NCBI RefSeq assembly: GCF_000425645.1
Contig: NZ_AUDV01000005.1
Coordinates: 1 to 64,000 of the forward strand
Direction of reading: 5' to 3'
Origin: Gaetbulibacter saemankumensis DSM 17032
GTDB lineage: Bacteria > Bacteroidota > Bacteroidia > Flavobacteriales > Flavobacteriaceae
DNA: 64,000 nt
In this document: positions 35,192-44,702 of the stretch, piece after piece
Layout of the letters: each line of letters opens with the position of its first letter
Numbering within the stretch: position 1 is the first letter of the stretch
The notes under the pieces: generated by a model
What the model was told of the DNA's origin: nothing
Database searches by the model: none
Seen by the model: the letters and a program-made list of their open reading frames with translations, nothing else
Translations under genes and position numbers: made by a program

Positions 35192-35968
35192 TTATTCAAA
35201 ATCAATGTTTTTTAGTATTAAGCCAGAAGCAGGTGCAATATATTCCATTTTAACGAAATTTTCAGGTTCAAGGCTATATTTGATGTCGTTTATGGTTAAT
35301 TTATGTTTGCCTAAATCGATTAAAGTGCCCATCATAAGTCTTATTTGATTTCGCATAAACCCCTTACCTTTAACTCTTAGTATATAAGACTTTTCAGGAA
35401 AATAATTAGCTGTATAAAGTGTGTTTTCAACAATTTCACAAGTTGTGATTTCCCTATTATAAATGCCATTATCAGTTGGCTTAAAACAATACGATTTAAA
35501 ATAGTGTTCTCCTTCAAATAGTTTAGCACCCTCAATCATTAGGTCTATATCTAAATCATCTAAAATGGTTGTCATAATAGGAGCGCAAAATGGATGACAT
35601 TTTTCTCCATAAGTGAACAGGTATAAATATTCCTTTACTTTAGAGTGATTAATGATATTGAATTCGGCATTAACTTCTCGAATGCTTAAGGCGCGAATAT
35701 CTTGAGGTAAATTATAATTAAACAATTCTAAAAAAGCTTCTTGGTCGGCAATGGGTTCTCTCAAAAACAATTCGAAAGCTGCGCACTCTGCAGAAACCAT
35801 GGCATCTGTACGACCAGAACTTAAACTCTTAAAGTATTTACCTTCTAAAATAAAGTTTAAAGTTCGGTCCACCATTAAGTGTAGTGTTTTCACATCTGGT
35901 TGTTTTTGCCATCCGTGAAACCGATATCCTAAGTACTGAATATTAATAACGTAAAAATATTTTTTCAT
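35192..35968 (-). CDS. truA: tRNA pseudouridine(38-40) synthase
   Basis: 258 residues from the ATG at 35968; an in-frame ATG at 36016 would add 16 residues before the conserved YFYVINIQYLGYRFHGWQKQ start and is rejected. The catalytic Asp is D55 in SSGRTDAMVSAECAAF. In E. coli TruA the motif reads GRTDAGVH, so the residues after Asp are divergent (AMVSA). The C-terminal KGFMRNQIRLMMGTLIDLG is the conserved TruA RNA-binding/active-site strand. It isomerises uridines 38-40 in tRNA anticodon stems. Confidence 0.88.
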   Translation of the reverse strand: MKKYFYVINIQYLGYRFHGWQKQPDVKTLHLMVDRTLNFILEGKYFKSLSSGRTDAMVSAECAAFELFLREPIADQEAFLELFNYNLPQDIRALSIREVNAEFNIINHSKVKEYLYLFTYGEKCHPFCAPIMTTILDDLDIDLMIEGAKLFEGEHYFKSYCFKPTDNGIYNREITTCEIVENTLYTANYFPEKSYILRVKGKGFMRNQIRLMMGTLIDLGKHKLTINDIKYSLEPENFVKMEYIAPASGLILKNIDFE

Positions 35969-36063
35969 GAAGTATTTAAAATCGGCGAAATGTAAGTTAT
36001 TTATTATTTCTAACAAAAATTTTATAAATAGTATTAAGTTTTATTAACGAAATAATAAAAATT

Positions 36064-36483
36064 ATGACAAATCAATTACAAAGTAAACCACCTATTTGGT
36101 TTTGGATTGTGAGTGTAATTGCCTTATTCTGGAACGCCATGGGTGTAGACCAGTATATTGGCCAGGCCTACAAAACGGAGCGCTGGCGTGCTTCTATTAG
36201 CAATGAACAATTTGAAATTATTTCTAATCTTCCAGCTTGGCTCACAGCAGCTTTTGCCATTGCTGTATTTGCAGCCACCATTGGGAGTGTCGGACTCATA
36301 TTAAAGCAAAAATGGGCCTACCATTTGCTTGTGATTTCATTAATTGCAGTTGTGATACAGATGGGATATTATTTAATGCAAGGATATACTGATCACTTAG
36401 GAATGACACTTAGCATTATTGGATTTGCTATTTTCCTAGTATGGTTTTCTAAAAAATCAGTTGAGGAAGGCTGGTTGGATTAA
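36064..36483 (+). CDS. Four-helix membrane protein of unknown function
   Basis: 139 residues with four predicted membrane helices (PPIWFWIVSVIALFWNAMGV, LPAWLTAAFAIAVFAATIG, WAYHLLVISLIAVVIQMGYY, MTLSIIGFAIFLVWF). A conserved-looking WNAMGVDQYIGQAYKTE loop follows helix 1. The layout recalls DoxX-like four-helix proteins, but the family was not identified. It ends at a terminator shared with the his operon. Confidence 0.65.
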   Translation: MTNQLQSKPPIWFWIVSVIALFWNAMGVDQYIGQAYKTERWRASISNEQFEIISNLPAWLTAAFAIAVFAATIGSVGLILKQKWAYHLLVISLIAVVIQMGYYLMQGYTDHLGMTLSIIGFAIFLVWFSKKSVEEGWLD

Positions 36484-36502
36484 ATTTGAAAAACACACAT
36501 TT

Positions 36503-36540
36503 AAAACAAGGCATTAGATATCTAATGCCTTGTTTTTTTT
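36503..36540. terminator. Terminator shared with the his operon
   Basis: Perfect 36-nt palindrome at 36503-36538 (AAAACAAGGCATTAGATA and its complement) with T8 on the plus side. It lies between convergent genes; hisIE ends at its edge. Confidence 0.85.
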
Positions 36541-37132
36541 ACTTATGTCGTCCTTTTAATTCTTTCTCTATGTCTTTTAAAGTAAACCCTTTTGCCTGTA
36601 GAAGCATTAAATAATGAAATAATAAATCAGCCGATTCATATAAAAATAACTCATCGTTACTATCCATGGCTTCAATAACTGTTTCAACTGCCTCCTCTCC
36701 TACTTTTTGCGCCACCTTATTAATACCTTTAGAAAATAAGCTGGCTACATATGATTTATTTGTGTCTTTGTTTGCTACACGCTCAGCAATCACATCTTCA
36801 AGTGTTGAAAAGAAGCCATAACGAGATTTGTTTTCTTCTCCCCAACAATTATCGGTGCCTTTATGACACGTAGGTCCTACAGGGTTAACGCGAATTAAAA
36901 GCGTATCGTTATCACAATCATTTTTAATATCTAAGAGGTTTAGGAAATTCCCACTTTCCTCTCCCTTAGTCCATAGACGTTGTTTACTTCTACTAAAAAA
37001 TGTTACTTTCTGGGTTTCTAATGTTTTTTGGTATGCATCCTCATTCATATATCCTAACATTAATACATTATTTGTTATTGCATCTTGAATGATTGCAGGT
37101 ACTAAGCCATTTGCATCGTATTTTATGGTCAT
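36539..37132 (-). CDS. hisIE: Bifunctional phosphoribosyl-AMP cyclohydrolase / phosphoribosyl-ATP pyrophosphatase
   Basis: 197 residues. The HisI part (1-110) has [28 protein letters not shown] and the metal-binding NDCDNDTLL and [12 protein letters not shown]. The HisE part (115-197) has the MazG-like helical motif [13 protein letters not shown]. Together they carry out steps 2 and 3 of histidine synthesis. It overlaps hisF by 4 bp and is the final gene of the operon. Confidence 0.95.
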   Translation of the reverse strand: MTIKYDANGLVPAIIQDAITNNVLMLGYMNEDAYQKTLETQKVTFFSRSKQRLWTKGEESGNFLNLLDIKNDCDNDTLLIRVNPVGPTCHKGTDNCWGEENKSRYGFFSTLEDVIAERVANKDTNKSYVASLFSKGINKVAQKVGEEAVETVIEAMDSNDELFLYESADLLFHYLMLLQAKGFTLKDIEKELKGRHK

Positions 37133-37884
37133 AATCTTACTTCAATATTATGTTCTTTTAATTCTTTTTTTAGCTCAGGAATTGGAATTTCTCCAAAATG
37201 AAATACACTGGCAGCTAAGGCTGCATCTGCTTTACCTTCTTTAAAGGTGTCCACAAAATGAGATACCTTTCCTGCGCCTCCTGAAGCTATAATTGGGATG
37301 TTTAATTCTTCCGATAATCGTGCTAAGGCTTCATTGGCAAATCCATTTTTTGTGCCATCATGATCCATTGATGTGAATAAAATCTCGCCTGCGCCTCGTT
37401 GTTCTACTTCTTTGGCCCATTCGAACAAATCAATTTCGGTTGGTATACTTCCACCGGCTAAATGCACTTTCCATTGACCTTCAATTTGTTTGGCATCGAT
37501 TGCCACCACTACGCACTGACTTCCGAATTTATCAGCTAATTCATTTACCAATTCCGGGCGTTTAACGGCCGAGGAATTTATGGAAACCTTATCAGCACCA
37601 CATTGCAATAAAGCATCAACATGCTCTACGGAAGAAATTCCACCACCAACTGTAAATGGAATATTTACCTGCTCTGCCACGTGCAACACCATATCCAATG
37701 TAGTTGCTCGATTTTCTAATGTTGCTGAAATATCTAGAAACACTAATTCATCTGCTCCAACATCAGCATATTGCTTAGCTAATTCAACAGGATCACCGGC
37801 ATCTCGCAAATCTACGAAGTTAACACCTTTTACTGTGCGTCCGTTTTTTATATCTAAGCAGGGTATAATTCGTTTTGTTAGCAT
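37129..37884 (-). CDS. hisF: Imidazole glycerol phosphate synthase, cyclase subunit
   Basis: 251 residues, TIM barrel. Phosphate-binding and catalytic signatures are intact: [18 protein letters not shown] with the first catalytic Asp, [16 protein letters not shown] and [10 protein letters not shown]. It uses ammonia from HisH to form IGP and AICAR. It overlaps hisIE and lies 3 bp after hisA. Confidence 0.96.
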   Translation of the reverse strand: MLTKRIIPCLDIKNGRTVKGVNFVDLRDAGDPVELAKQYADVGADELVFLDISATLENRATTLDMVLHVAEQVNIPFTVGGGISSVEHVDALLQCGADKVSINSSAVKRPELVNELADKFGSQCVVVAIDAKQIEGQWKVHLAGGSIPTEIDLFEWAKEVEQRGAGEILFTSMDHDGTKNGFANEALARLSEELNIPIIASGGAGKVSHFVDTFKEGKADAALAASVFHFGEIPIPELKKELKEHNIEVRL

Positions 37885-37887
37885 GGA

Positions 37888-38622
37888 TTATACAAATTTT
37901 TCAAGTTGTTTTAGGCTAATTCTGTTTTCATAAAGTGCCTTCCCCATAATAACACCTTCACAACCAATTTCTTTAAGAACAGGTAGTTCATCTATATGTG
38001 ATATGCCACCTGAAGCTATTAATTTTACCGATTGACCATTACTGCTATTTGAGCATTCAGAAATGATTTGTTTATATAAATCGACTGAAGGTCCTTCCAA
38101 CATGCCATCCTTTGCTATATCTGTACAAATAACATATTGTATGTTTTTCTTCTGATAGCCTTTAATAAAAGGGATTAGATCCTCCTGGCTATCTTCCTGC
38201 CACCCACTAATAGCTATTTTACCGGCATTACTATCGGCTCCTAATATGATTTTTTCACTTCCGTACTTATTAATCCACCCTACGAATGTTTCTGGGTTAT
38301 TAACTGCAATGCTGCCACCTGTGATTTGACGAGCACCGGAGTTAAAAGCAATGTGTAAATCTTCATCTGCCTTTAATCCACCTCCAAAATCAATTTTTAA
38401 CTTAGTTTTAGCTGCTATTTGTTCCAAAACTTTATAATTAACAATATGATTCGCTTTAGCGCCGTCTAAATCAACTAAATGCAAATATTCAATCCCTGAA
38501 TCTTCAAACATTTTAGCAACTTCTAGCGGATTTTCGTTATATATTTTTTTTGTGTCGTAATCCCCTTTAGTTAAGCGAACACACTTACCTTCAATAATAT
38601 CTATGGCTGGTATAATTCTCAT
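37888..38622 (-). CDS. hisA: Phosphoribosylformimino-AICAR ribotide isomerase
   Basis: 244 residues, TIM barrel related to HisF. It begins [20 protein letters not shown] with the catalytic Asp, and carries [10 protein letters not shown] and [13 protein letters not shown] with the second Asp, then [10 protein letters not shown]. It performs the Amadori rearrangement step of the pathway. One base separates it from hisH. Confidence 0.95.
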   Translation of the reverse strand: MRIIPAIDIIEGKCVRLTKGDYDTKKIYNENPLEVAKMFEDSGIEYLHLVDLDGAKANHIVNYKVLEQIAAKTKLKIDFGGGLKADEDLHIAFNSGARQITGGSIAVNNPETFVGWINKYGSEKIILGADSNAGKIAISGWQEDSQEDLIPFIKGYQKKNIQYVICTDIAKDGMLEGPSVDLYKQIISECSNSSNGQSVKLIASGGISHIDELPVLKEIGCEGVIMGKALYENRISLKQLEKFV

Positions 38623-38623
38623 A

Positions 38624-39205
38624 TTATAATTCTAAGAAGTTTTTTAAAATTTTCTCACCTGCTAAACTACTCTTTTCCGGATGAAACTGAACGCCGTAAA
38701 AATTTTTATGTTGTAAGGCCGAAGCATAATTTAGTCCATAATCGGTAGTTGCAATGGTTTCAGGGCAATGTTCGGCATAATAACTATGAACCAAATACAT
38801 GTATTCTTTTTCTTTTATATCTTTAAACAATTTAGACTTCAAATCCTTTATAACATTCCATCCCATTTGCGGTACCTTAACTGAATTATCGAAGCGCTTT
38901 ACCACCGTTTTAAACACGCCTAAGCCTTTAGTATTACCTTCTTCAGTAAACTCACAAAGTAATTGCATACCGAGACATATACCTAAAACAGGTTGTTTTA
39001 ATTTAGGAATAAGTAGATCAAGTCCCGATTCTTTTAGCATGGCCATAGCACTACTAGCTTCTCCTACCCCAGGAAATATAATTTTATCGGCTGCTTTTAT
39101 CTCTTGCGGATCATTAGAAAGAACAGCATCAATTCCCAGGCGATTAAAGGCAAACTGAATGCTTTTTATGTTTCCAGCTCCGTAATTTATAATGACTAAT
39201 TTCAT
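38624..39205 (-). CDS. hisH: Imidazole glycerol phosphate synthase, glutamine amidotransferase subunit
   Basis: 193 residues, class I glutaminase. The catalytic triad is visible: Cys in [10 protein letters not shown] and His/Glu in [10 protein letters not shown]. The oxyanion region PQMGWN is present. It hydrolyses glutamine and channels ammonia into HisF. Confidence 0.95.
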   Translation of the reverse strand: MKLVIINYGAGNIKSIQFAFNRLGIDAVLSNDPQEIKAADKIIFPGVGEASSAMAMLKESGLDLLIPKLKQPVLGICLGMQLLCEFTEEGNTKGLGVFKTVVKRFDNSVKVPQMGWNVIKDLKSKLFKDIKEKEYMYLVHSYYAEHCPETIATTDYGLNYASALQHKNFYGVQFHPEKSSLAGEKILKNFLEL

Positions 39206-39226
39206 GTATTAATCTTTTTCTGTTTT

Positions 39227-40363
39227 TTAAAGCATTCCCTTTGTTGATGGTAAAAACATCTTATTAGCATCACGTTTCACAGCCATTTTCATAGCTTTCG
39301 CAAAGGCTTTAAAAATACCCTCTATTTTATGATGTTCATTGACGCCTTCTGCTTTAATATTTAAGTTACATTTAGCACCATCTGTAAACGATTTGAATAA
39401 ATGAAAAAACATTTCAGTGGGCATATCACCTATCTTTTCACGCTTAAACTCAGCATCCCATTCCAACCAGTTTCTTCCTCCAAAATCTACAGCTACCTGA
39501 GCTAAACAATCATCCATGGGTAAGCAAAATCCGTAACGTTCTATTCCTAATTTATTACCTAGGGCTTTGTTGAATAGTTCTCCAAATGCAATCATGGTAT
39601 CTTCGATGGTGTGGTGCTCATCAACCTCTAAATCACCATCCACTTTAATAGTCAAATCCATAGCACCATGACGGCCTATTTGATCTAGCATATGATCGAA
39701 AAAAGATAAGCCTGTACTAATGTCGTTTTTTCCTGAACCATCAAGATTTAACTTAATATAAATTTTAGTTTCATTAGTGTTTCTGGTAATTTCGGCAACA
39801 CGATCTTTTAATTTTAAAAATTCGTATATTTCTTTCCAGTCGGTCGAAGTTAAGGCTATGCAATCAATGATTTCATTCTGTGAACTTTCAATCTCATCGA
39901 CTCCTAATGTTGGATTTTCAGAGAGATAAATACCTTTTGCTCCTAAGTTTTTTGCGAGTTCCATATCGGTAATGCGATCACCTAAGACAAAGGAATTTTC
40001 TAAGTCGTATTCTTCTGAAAAGTACTTTGTTAGCAATCCGGTTCTTGGTTTACGGGTAATTGCATTTTCTTCAGGAAAGGTTTTGTCTATATGAATATCG
40101 GCAAACTCAACGCCTTCTTTAGCAAAGGCGTCAATAATTTTATTTTGTGCTGGCCAAAAGGTGTCTTCAGGAAAAGCATCTGTTCCTAATCCATCTTGAT
40201 TTGTTACCATGACTAACTCATAATCTAATTCATTAGCTATTTTAGCCATGTACTGAAACACTTTTGGATAAAATTCTAGCTTCTCTAAACTATCTAATTG
40301 ATAGTCTACTGGCGGTTCTAACACCAACGTGCCATCGCGATCTATAAATAATACTTTTTTCAT
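39227..40363 (-). CDS. hisB: Bifunctional histidinol-phosphatase / imidazoleglycerol-phosphate dehydratase
   Basis: 378 residues. The N-terminal HAD phosphatase (1-165) has the DxD motif in [17 protein letters not shown] and [10 protein letters not shown]. The C-terminal IGPD domain (~185-378) has the metal-binding HHTIEDT and [19 protein letters not shown]. It catalyses two non-consecutive steps. It abuts hisC with a one-base overlap. Confidence 0.96.
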   Translation of the reverse strand: MKKVLFIDRDGTLVLEPPVDYQLDSLEKLEFYPKVFQYMAKIANELDYELVMVTNQDGLGTDAFPEDTFWPAQNKIIDAFAKEGVEFADIHIDKTFPEENAITRKPRTGLLTKYFSEEYDLENSFVLGDRITDMELAKNLGAKGIYLSENPTLGVDEIESSQNEIIDCIALTSTDWKEIYEFLKLKDRVAEITRNTNETKIYIKLNLDGSGKNDISTGLSFFDHMLDQIGRHGAMDLTIKVDGDLEVDEHHTIEDTMIAFGELFNKALGNKLGIERYGFCLPMDDCLAQVAVDFGGRNWLEWDAEFKREKIGDMPTEMFFHLFKSFTDGAKCNLNIKAEGVNEHHKIEGIFKAFAKAMKMAVKRDANKMFLPSTKGML

Positions 40364-41397
40364 TATATAGATTTTAAGGTATCTATTAATATTTTATTTT
40401 CTTCAGGTGTTCCTACGGTTAATCTTAAACAATTTTCACACCCCGGTTGTGTTGTTCTATTTCTAATTACAATACCTTGATCTATTAGTTGATTGTAACG
40501 TTTATTAGCATCGTCTACTTTTACAAGTAAAAAGTTAGCATCTGAAGGATATATCTTCGAAATATAACTAACAGCACATAACGCCTCTATCATAATAGCG
40601 CGCTCCCGCAAAATGCTTTTAATTTGATTTTCAGCTAAACCTTTTATACTCAATTGCTCAATTGCTTTTTGTTGAGTTAATTCATTAACATTGTAAGGTG
40701 GCTTAATAGTATTTAAAATAGAAATTATATATTCTGAGGCATAGCATATTCCTAAACGAATACCAGCCATTCCATAGGCTTTAGAAAGCGTTTGTGTAAC
40801 AATTAGGTTAGGAAACTCATTTAATCGTGAAATCCAGCTTTCTTCTTTTGAAAAGTCTATGTAAGCTTCATCAATAACCACGATGCCTTTAAAATTAGAA
40901 ACTAAGGTTTCTATTGATTCAGCATTGAAACTATTTCCTGACGGGTTGTTTGGTGAACATATAAATAGAAGTTTGCTATTATCATCTGCGGCATCCAATA
41001 TATCATTCGGCTTTGGCTGAAAGTCGGTATCCAAGTTGATTTTCTTAATCCTAATAGCATTTAAATTGGCTAACACCTCATACATGCCATATGTTGGAGT
41101 TAACGTAATTATGTTATCCTGATTAGGTTCACAAAAGGCTCTAAAAATCAAATCTAAAACTTCATCACTTCCATTTCCAAGCAGTATATTATTTACAGGA
41201 ACACCTTTTATTTCAGATAAAACCGCTTTTAATCTTCCTTGGTGCGGATCTGGATACCGATTTACACCATTTTCATAAGGATTCTCGTTAGCATCTAAAA
41301 ACACCATGTTATCCGTAGCTCCTTGAAATTCATCACGAGCTGAGGAATAAGGCTTCAAAGCCTTTATTGTAGGTCTGACTAATTCTTGAATATTCAT
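40363..41397 (-). CDS. hisC: Histidinol-phosphate aminotransferase
   Basis: 344 residues, fold-type I PLP enzyme. [15 protein letters not shown] binds substrate near the N-terminus. The PLP region shows DEAYIDF and the Schiff-base Lys in [16 protein letters not shown]-terminal Arg in NCLRLTVGT binds the phosphate/carboxylate. It overlaps both neighbours by one base, so translation is coupled. Confidence 0.95.
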   Translation of the reverse strand: MNIQELVRPTIKALKPYSSARDEFQGATDNMVFLDANENPYENGVNRYPDPHQGRLKAVLSEIKGVPVNNILLGNGSDEVLDLIFRAFCEPNQDNIITLTPTYGMYEVLANLNAIRIKKINLDTDFQPKPNDILDAADDNSKLLFICSPNNPSGNSFNAESIETLVSNFKGIVVIDEAYIDFSKEESWISRLNEFPNLIVTQTLSKAYGMAGIRLGICYASEYIISILNTIKPPYNVNELTQQKAIEQLSIKGLAENQIKSILRERAIMIEALCAVSYISKIYPSDANFLLVKVDDANKRYNQLIDQGIVIRNRTTQPGCENCLRLTVGTPEENKILIDTLKSI

Positions 41398-42680
41398 TAT
41401 TTCAAATCTTTTAATCGAATGCTTACCGCATTTTTATGTGCCTGCAATCCTTCTGCATCTGCCATTAACTCGATAGTTTCACCAATATTTAAAATCCCTT
41501 CTTTAGATATCTTCTGAAAAGTCATGCTTTTTAAAAAGCTGTCTAGATTAACTCCAGAATAAGCTTTAGAAAAACCATTGGTAGGCAGTGTATGATTTGT
41601 CCCAGAAGCATAATCACCCGCACTTTCAGGGGTGTAATCTCCTATGAAAACAGACCCTGCATTAGAAACACCCTTAATATAAAACGCTTCATTTTTGGAA
41701 CAAATTATGAAGTGTTCTGGACCATATTCATTAATTAATTCAAGACCTACAGTATCATTCTCAACATAAATGAGTTTAGAGTTTGCAATGGCTTTTTCAG
41801 CAATAGCCTTACGAGGAAGCTCCTTTATTTGACTTTCAACTTCTTGAGATACTTGCCCTATAAGATCTTTTGAAGTAGACACTAAAATCACTTGACTATC
41901 GGCACCGTGCTCGGCCTGACTTAATAAATCTGAAGCTATATAAGCCGGGTTGGCTGTTTCGTCTGCAACCACTAATAATTCACTTGGACCAGCAGGCATA
42001 TCAATGGCTACGCCATATTTAGTAGCTAGTTGCTTCGCAACAGTTACAAATTGATTCCCTGGCCCGAATATTTTATAAACACATGGAATGCTTTTTGTGC
42101 CAAAAGTTAAGGCAGCCACCGCTTGTATGCCTCCTACTTTTACAATTTTAGTTACCCCGCAAAGGTTTGCTGCAAATAATATTTCTGGAGCTAACTGACC
42201 TTCTTTATTTGGTGGTGAACATAAAATAATTTCTTTGCAACTCGCTATTTGAGCAGGTACAGCTAACATGAGTACTGTTGAAAATAAAGGCGCTGTTCCT
42301 CCTGGAATATACAAACCAACACGTTCAATGGGTCTTTTTTCTTGCCAGCATTGAACACCTCTAGTTGTTTCAATTTCAACTTTTGATGTCTTTTGAGCAG
42401 CATGAAAAGATTCAATATTCTTTTTAGCTTTAATTATCGCCTCTTTTAAGGTATCTGAAACACTTTCACAAGCCAGTTCAATTTCTTTTACTGTAACTAT
42501 ATTGGACTCTAGACTAACACCATCAAACTGCTCTGTGTATTTTTTAATGGCGGTATCGCCATTCCTTTTTATGTCTTGAAAAACACTGTTTACAATACCT
42601 TCAATATCATCAACCGTTTGTGTTGGTCTTTTCAGAACTTCAGCCCATTGACTTTTGGCTGGATTATTAATTACTTGCAT
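41397..42680 (-). CDS. hisD: Histidinol dehydrogenase
   Basis: 427 residues. Conserved segments are YIPGGTAPLFSTVLML, VGGIQAVAALTFGT, GPGNQFVTVAKQL, the zinc-ligand region LSQAEHGADSQ and YGPEHFII, and TNHTLPTNGFSKAYSGV. It oxidises histidinol to histidine in two NAD-linked steps, the last of the pathway. It lies 9 bp after hisG. Confidence 0.96.
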   Translation of the reverse strand: MQVINNPAKSQWAEVLKRPTQTVDDIEGIVNSVFQDIKRNGDTAIKKYTEQFDGVSLESNIVTVKEIELACESVSDTLKEAIIKAKKNIESFHAAQKTSKVEIETTRGVQCWQEKRPIERVGLYIPGGTAPLFSTVLMLAVPAQIASCKEIILCSPPNKEGQLAPEILFAANLCGVTKIVKVGGIQAVAALTFGTKSIPCVYKIFGPGNQFVTVAKQLATKYGVAIDMPAGPSELLVVADETANPAYIASDLLSQAEHGADSQVILVSTSKDLIGQVSQEVESQIKELPRKAIAEKAIANSKLIYVENDTVGLELINEYGPEHFIICSKNEAFYIKGVSNAGSVFIGDYTPESAGDYASGTNHTLPTNGFSKAYSGVNLDSFLKSMTFQKISKEGILNIGETIELMADAEGLQAHKNAVSIRLKDLK

Positions 42681-42689
42681 ATCTAATTC

Positions 42690-43547
42690 TTAAAGTACCA
42701 TTTTTTCAATCGGACAAACTAAAATTCCTTGAGCACCGTTTGCTTTTAATTCATCAATAACATCCCAGAATTCATTCTTACTAATTACTGAGTGGACGGA
42801 ACTCCAGCCTTCTTGAGCTAAAGGCAAAACCGTAGGACTCTTCATGCCAGGCAAAACATTTATGATGTCATTAACTTTATCATTAGGAGCGTTTAGTAAT
42901 ACATATTTAGATTCACGACCTTTTAGTACCGATTGGATTCTAAATTGAATTTTGTCTAAAATCTTTTGTTTTTCTTGGTCTAAAACAGGTGATACAGCTA
43001 AAACAGCTTCCGATTTTAAAATTGTTTCAACTTCCTTTAAATTATTTTTAAACAAGGTACTACCACTAGAAACAATATCACAAATAGCTTCAGAAAGTCC
43101 AATATTAGGAGCAATCTCAACAGAGCCATTAATAATATGAATATTTGCCTTTACCCCATTCTGATCTATATATTTCTGAATGGTATTAGGATACGAGGTA
43201 GCGATGCGTTTTCCTTCTAAATCGGCTAATGATTTATATTTCATAGATTTTGGAACTGCTATACAAACGCGACAACTCGAAAAACCTAATTTTTCAGCTA
43301 CCTTAATGCCTTCACCTTTTTCAATAAGCACATTCTCTCCAATAATAGCAACATCTACAACACCATCCTTTAAATATTGTGGGATATCACCATTTCTTAA
43401 ATAAAACACTTCAACCGGGAAATTTCTCGCCGAAGCTTTAAGTTGATCTTTACCATTGTCTATTGAAATTCCAATACTTTTTAGTAATTCCATAGACTCG
43501 TCGTGTAAGCGACCTGATTTTTGTACTGCAATACGTAGTTTACTCAT
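42690..43547 (-). CDS. hisG: ATP phosphoribosyltransferase, long form
   Basis: 285 residues, so it is the long form with its own C-terminal regulatory domain (from about 210) and needs no HisZ. The catalytic part shows KSGRLHDESMELL, the PRPP region EGKRIATSYPNTIQKY and SGSTLFKNNL. It performs the first, histidine-inhibited step. It is the first structural gene; about 170 bp of leader with an attenuator precede it. Confidence 0.95.
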   Translation of the reverse strand: MSKLRIAVQKSGRLHDESMELLKSIGISIDNGKDQLKASARNFPVEVFYLRNGDIPQYLKDGVVDVAIIGENVLIEKGEGIKVAEKLGFSSCRVCIAVPKSMKYKSLADLEGKRIATSYPNTIQKYIDQNGVKANIHIINGSVEIAPNIGLSEAICDIVSSGSTLFKNNLKEVETILKSEAVLAVSPVLDQEKQKILDKIQFRIQSVLKGRESKYVLLNAPNDKVNDIINVLPGMKSPTVLPLAQEGWSSVHSVISKNEFWDVIDELKANGAQGILVCPIEKMVL

Positions 43548-43599
43548 TTTTTTAATTATTCTGAGTTTGAAACAATCTAGTTAGTTTTTAGTTTAAATT

Positions 43600-43632
43600 A
43601 AAAAACCCGCTTGATTGTCTCAAACGGGTTTT
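43600..43632 (-). terminator. his operon attenuator terminator
   Basis: Minus-strand hairpin AAAACCCG-t-TTGA / TCAA-g-CGGGTTTT around a 5-nt loop (one internal mismatch), followed by a U-rich run. It lies 53 bp upstream of hisG and 29 bp after the leader-peptide stop. The 5' arm can instead pair with the leader (see 43667-43675). Confidence 0.88.
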
Positions 43633-43660
43633 AAATATCTTGATTTTATTCAACACATCT

Positions 43661-43717
43661 TCACTTCGCTTGAGAGCAAATTTGAAAATGATGATGATGT
43701 GTATAAATAAATGTCAT
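43661..43717 (-). CDS. hisL: Histidine operon leader peptide
   Basis: 18 residues, MTFIYTHHHHFQICSQAK, with four consecutive CAT His codons (43699-43688). It sits 19 bp below the -7 box and is followed by an intrinsic terminator before hisG. The segment covering codons TCT-CAA-GCG (43675-43667) can pair over 9 bp (one G-U) with the 5' arm of the terminator. ACACATC (43702-43696) can pair with GATGTGT (43659-43653) as a pause hairpin. This is the classical attenuation layout: stalling at His codons under His-tRNA shortage frees the antiterminator. Gene symbol by analogy with enterobacterial hisL. Confidence 0.88.
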   Translation of the reverse strand: MTFIYTHHHHFQICSQAK

Positions 43718-43735
43718 TTACTTGTTATTCAGTTG

Positions 43736-43768
43736 CAAATATCAAAAATTAATCATTTTAAATCCAAA
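43736..43768 (-). promoter_or_regulatory. Promoter of the his operon
   Basis: TTTG at 43768-43765, a 21-bp spacer and GATATTTG at 43743-43736 (one mismatch to TAnnTTTG). A start a few bases below would put the leader-peptide ATG (43717) close to the 5' end. Confidence 0.6.
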
Positions 43769-43876
43769 GAATTATTCGATTTTTTTTATAAATTAAATAA
43801 TAATCAATTTTGTGTCGTTAAAATTATTCATTTTTCAATAGAAAATCACTAACATTGAAATTTTCAGCAAAATTAC

Positions 43877-44692
43877 TTATTGATTACCTAAAATAATAGG
43901 CATACCACTGTCTCCAGAACCGATAACGATAACTTTACTATTTGGTGATTCAGACAGTTTTACAGTAGCTTCAATACCTTTATCCTGTAAAATCTTATCT
44001 GTTAAAGAAGCACTTAAAATACGGTTCGCATCGGCTTTACCCTGAGCCTCAATAATGACTTTCTCTGCTTCTTTTTGAGCGGTAATTAATCTAAATTCAT
44101 ACTCTAAAGATTGTTGCTCTTGACCTAATTTACGTTCTATAGCATCTTTAATAGCTGTTGGGAGTGTAACATCACGAACTAAAACTTCTAATAAATCGAT
44201 GTATTGATCGTCAACGATCTTTTTTGTTTCATCAAATATTTCTTGTTGAATAGCATCACGTTTAGAAGAGTATATTTGTTCTGGTGTATATCGACCTACT
44301 ACACTTCTTGTTGCTGATCTAATAGCCGGTTTTAAAACACGATCTAGATAGTTTGATCCTTTTTCCTGATGCAATTTACCTAGATTGTCTAATTCAGGTT
44401 TATACCAGGCAGTAGCTTCTAACTGGATATCTAATCCATTAGAAGAAAGTACTTTCATGCGTTCTGTTAACTCTTGCTGACGTGCTTCATAAACAAACAC
44501 TTTATTCCAAGGTGCTACAACATGAAATCCTTCACTTAGTGGTAATTCATCGGTAACAACACCTCCACCAAAGGTTTTGTATAAAACACCTGCCTCTCCA
44601 GAACCAATAGTGATGGCCGATTTTGATAAAATTATTAATAATACGATAGCCGCTATAACGACTGGGAATACAATTTTTGGTAATTTTTCCAT
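43877..44692 (-). CDS. Prohibitin-family (SPFH/Band 7) membrane protein
   Basis: 271 residues. One N-terminal membrane helix (IVFPVVIAAIVLLIIL), then the Band 7 domain (SGEAGVLYKTFGGG, EGFHVVAPWNKVFVYEAR, ATAWYKPELDNLG, RDVTLPTAIKDAIERKL). A charged coiled coil follows (EFRLITAQKEAEKVIIEAQGKADA). Such proteins form large membrane-anchored rings that scaffold proteases or lipid domains. It is the last gene of fabG-VWA-prohibitin, 10 bp after the VWA gene. Confidence 0.9.
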   Translation of the reverse strand: MEKLPKIVFPVVIAAIVLLIILSKSAITIGSGEAGVLYKTFGGGVVTDELPLSEGFHVVAPWNKVFVYEARQQELTERMKVLSSNGLDIQLEATAWYKPELDNLGKLHQEKGSNYLDRVLKPAIRSATRSVVGRYTPEQIYSSKRDAIQQEIFDETKKIVDDQYIDLLEVLVRDVTLPTAIKDAIERKLGQEQQSLEYEFRLITAQKEAEKVIIEAQGKADANRILSASLTDKILQDKGIEATVKLSESPNSKVIVIGSGDSGMPIILGNQ

Positions 44693-44702
44693 TTTATTTT
44701 AA

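Noticed and set aside
43640-43852. 70-codon plus-strand ORF over the his leader.
   Set aside because: It is antisense to the leader peptide and attenuator, is AT-driven and has no protein-like pattern; its Met run is the complement of the His codons.
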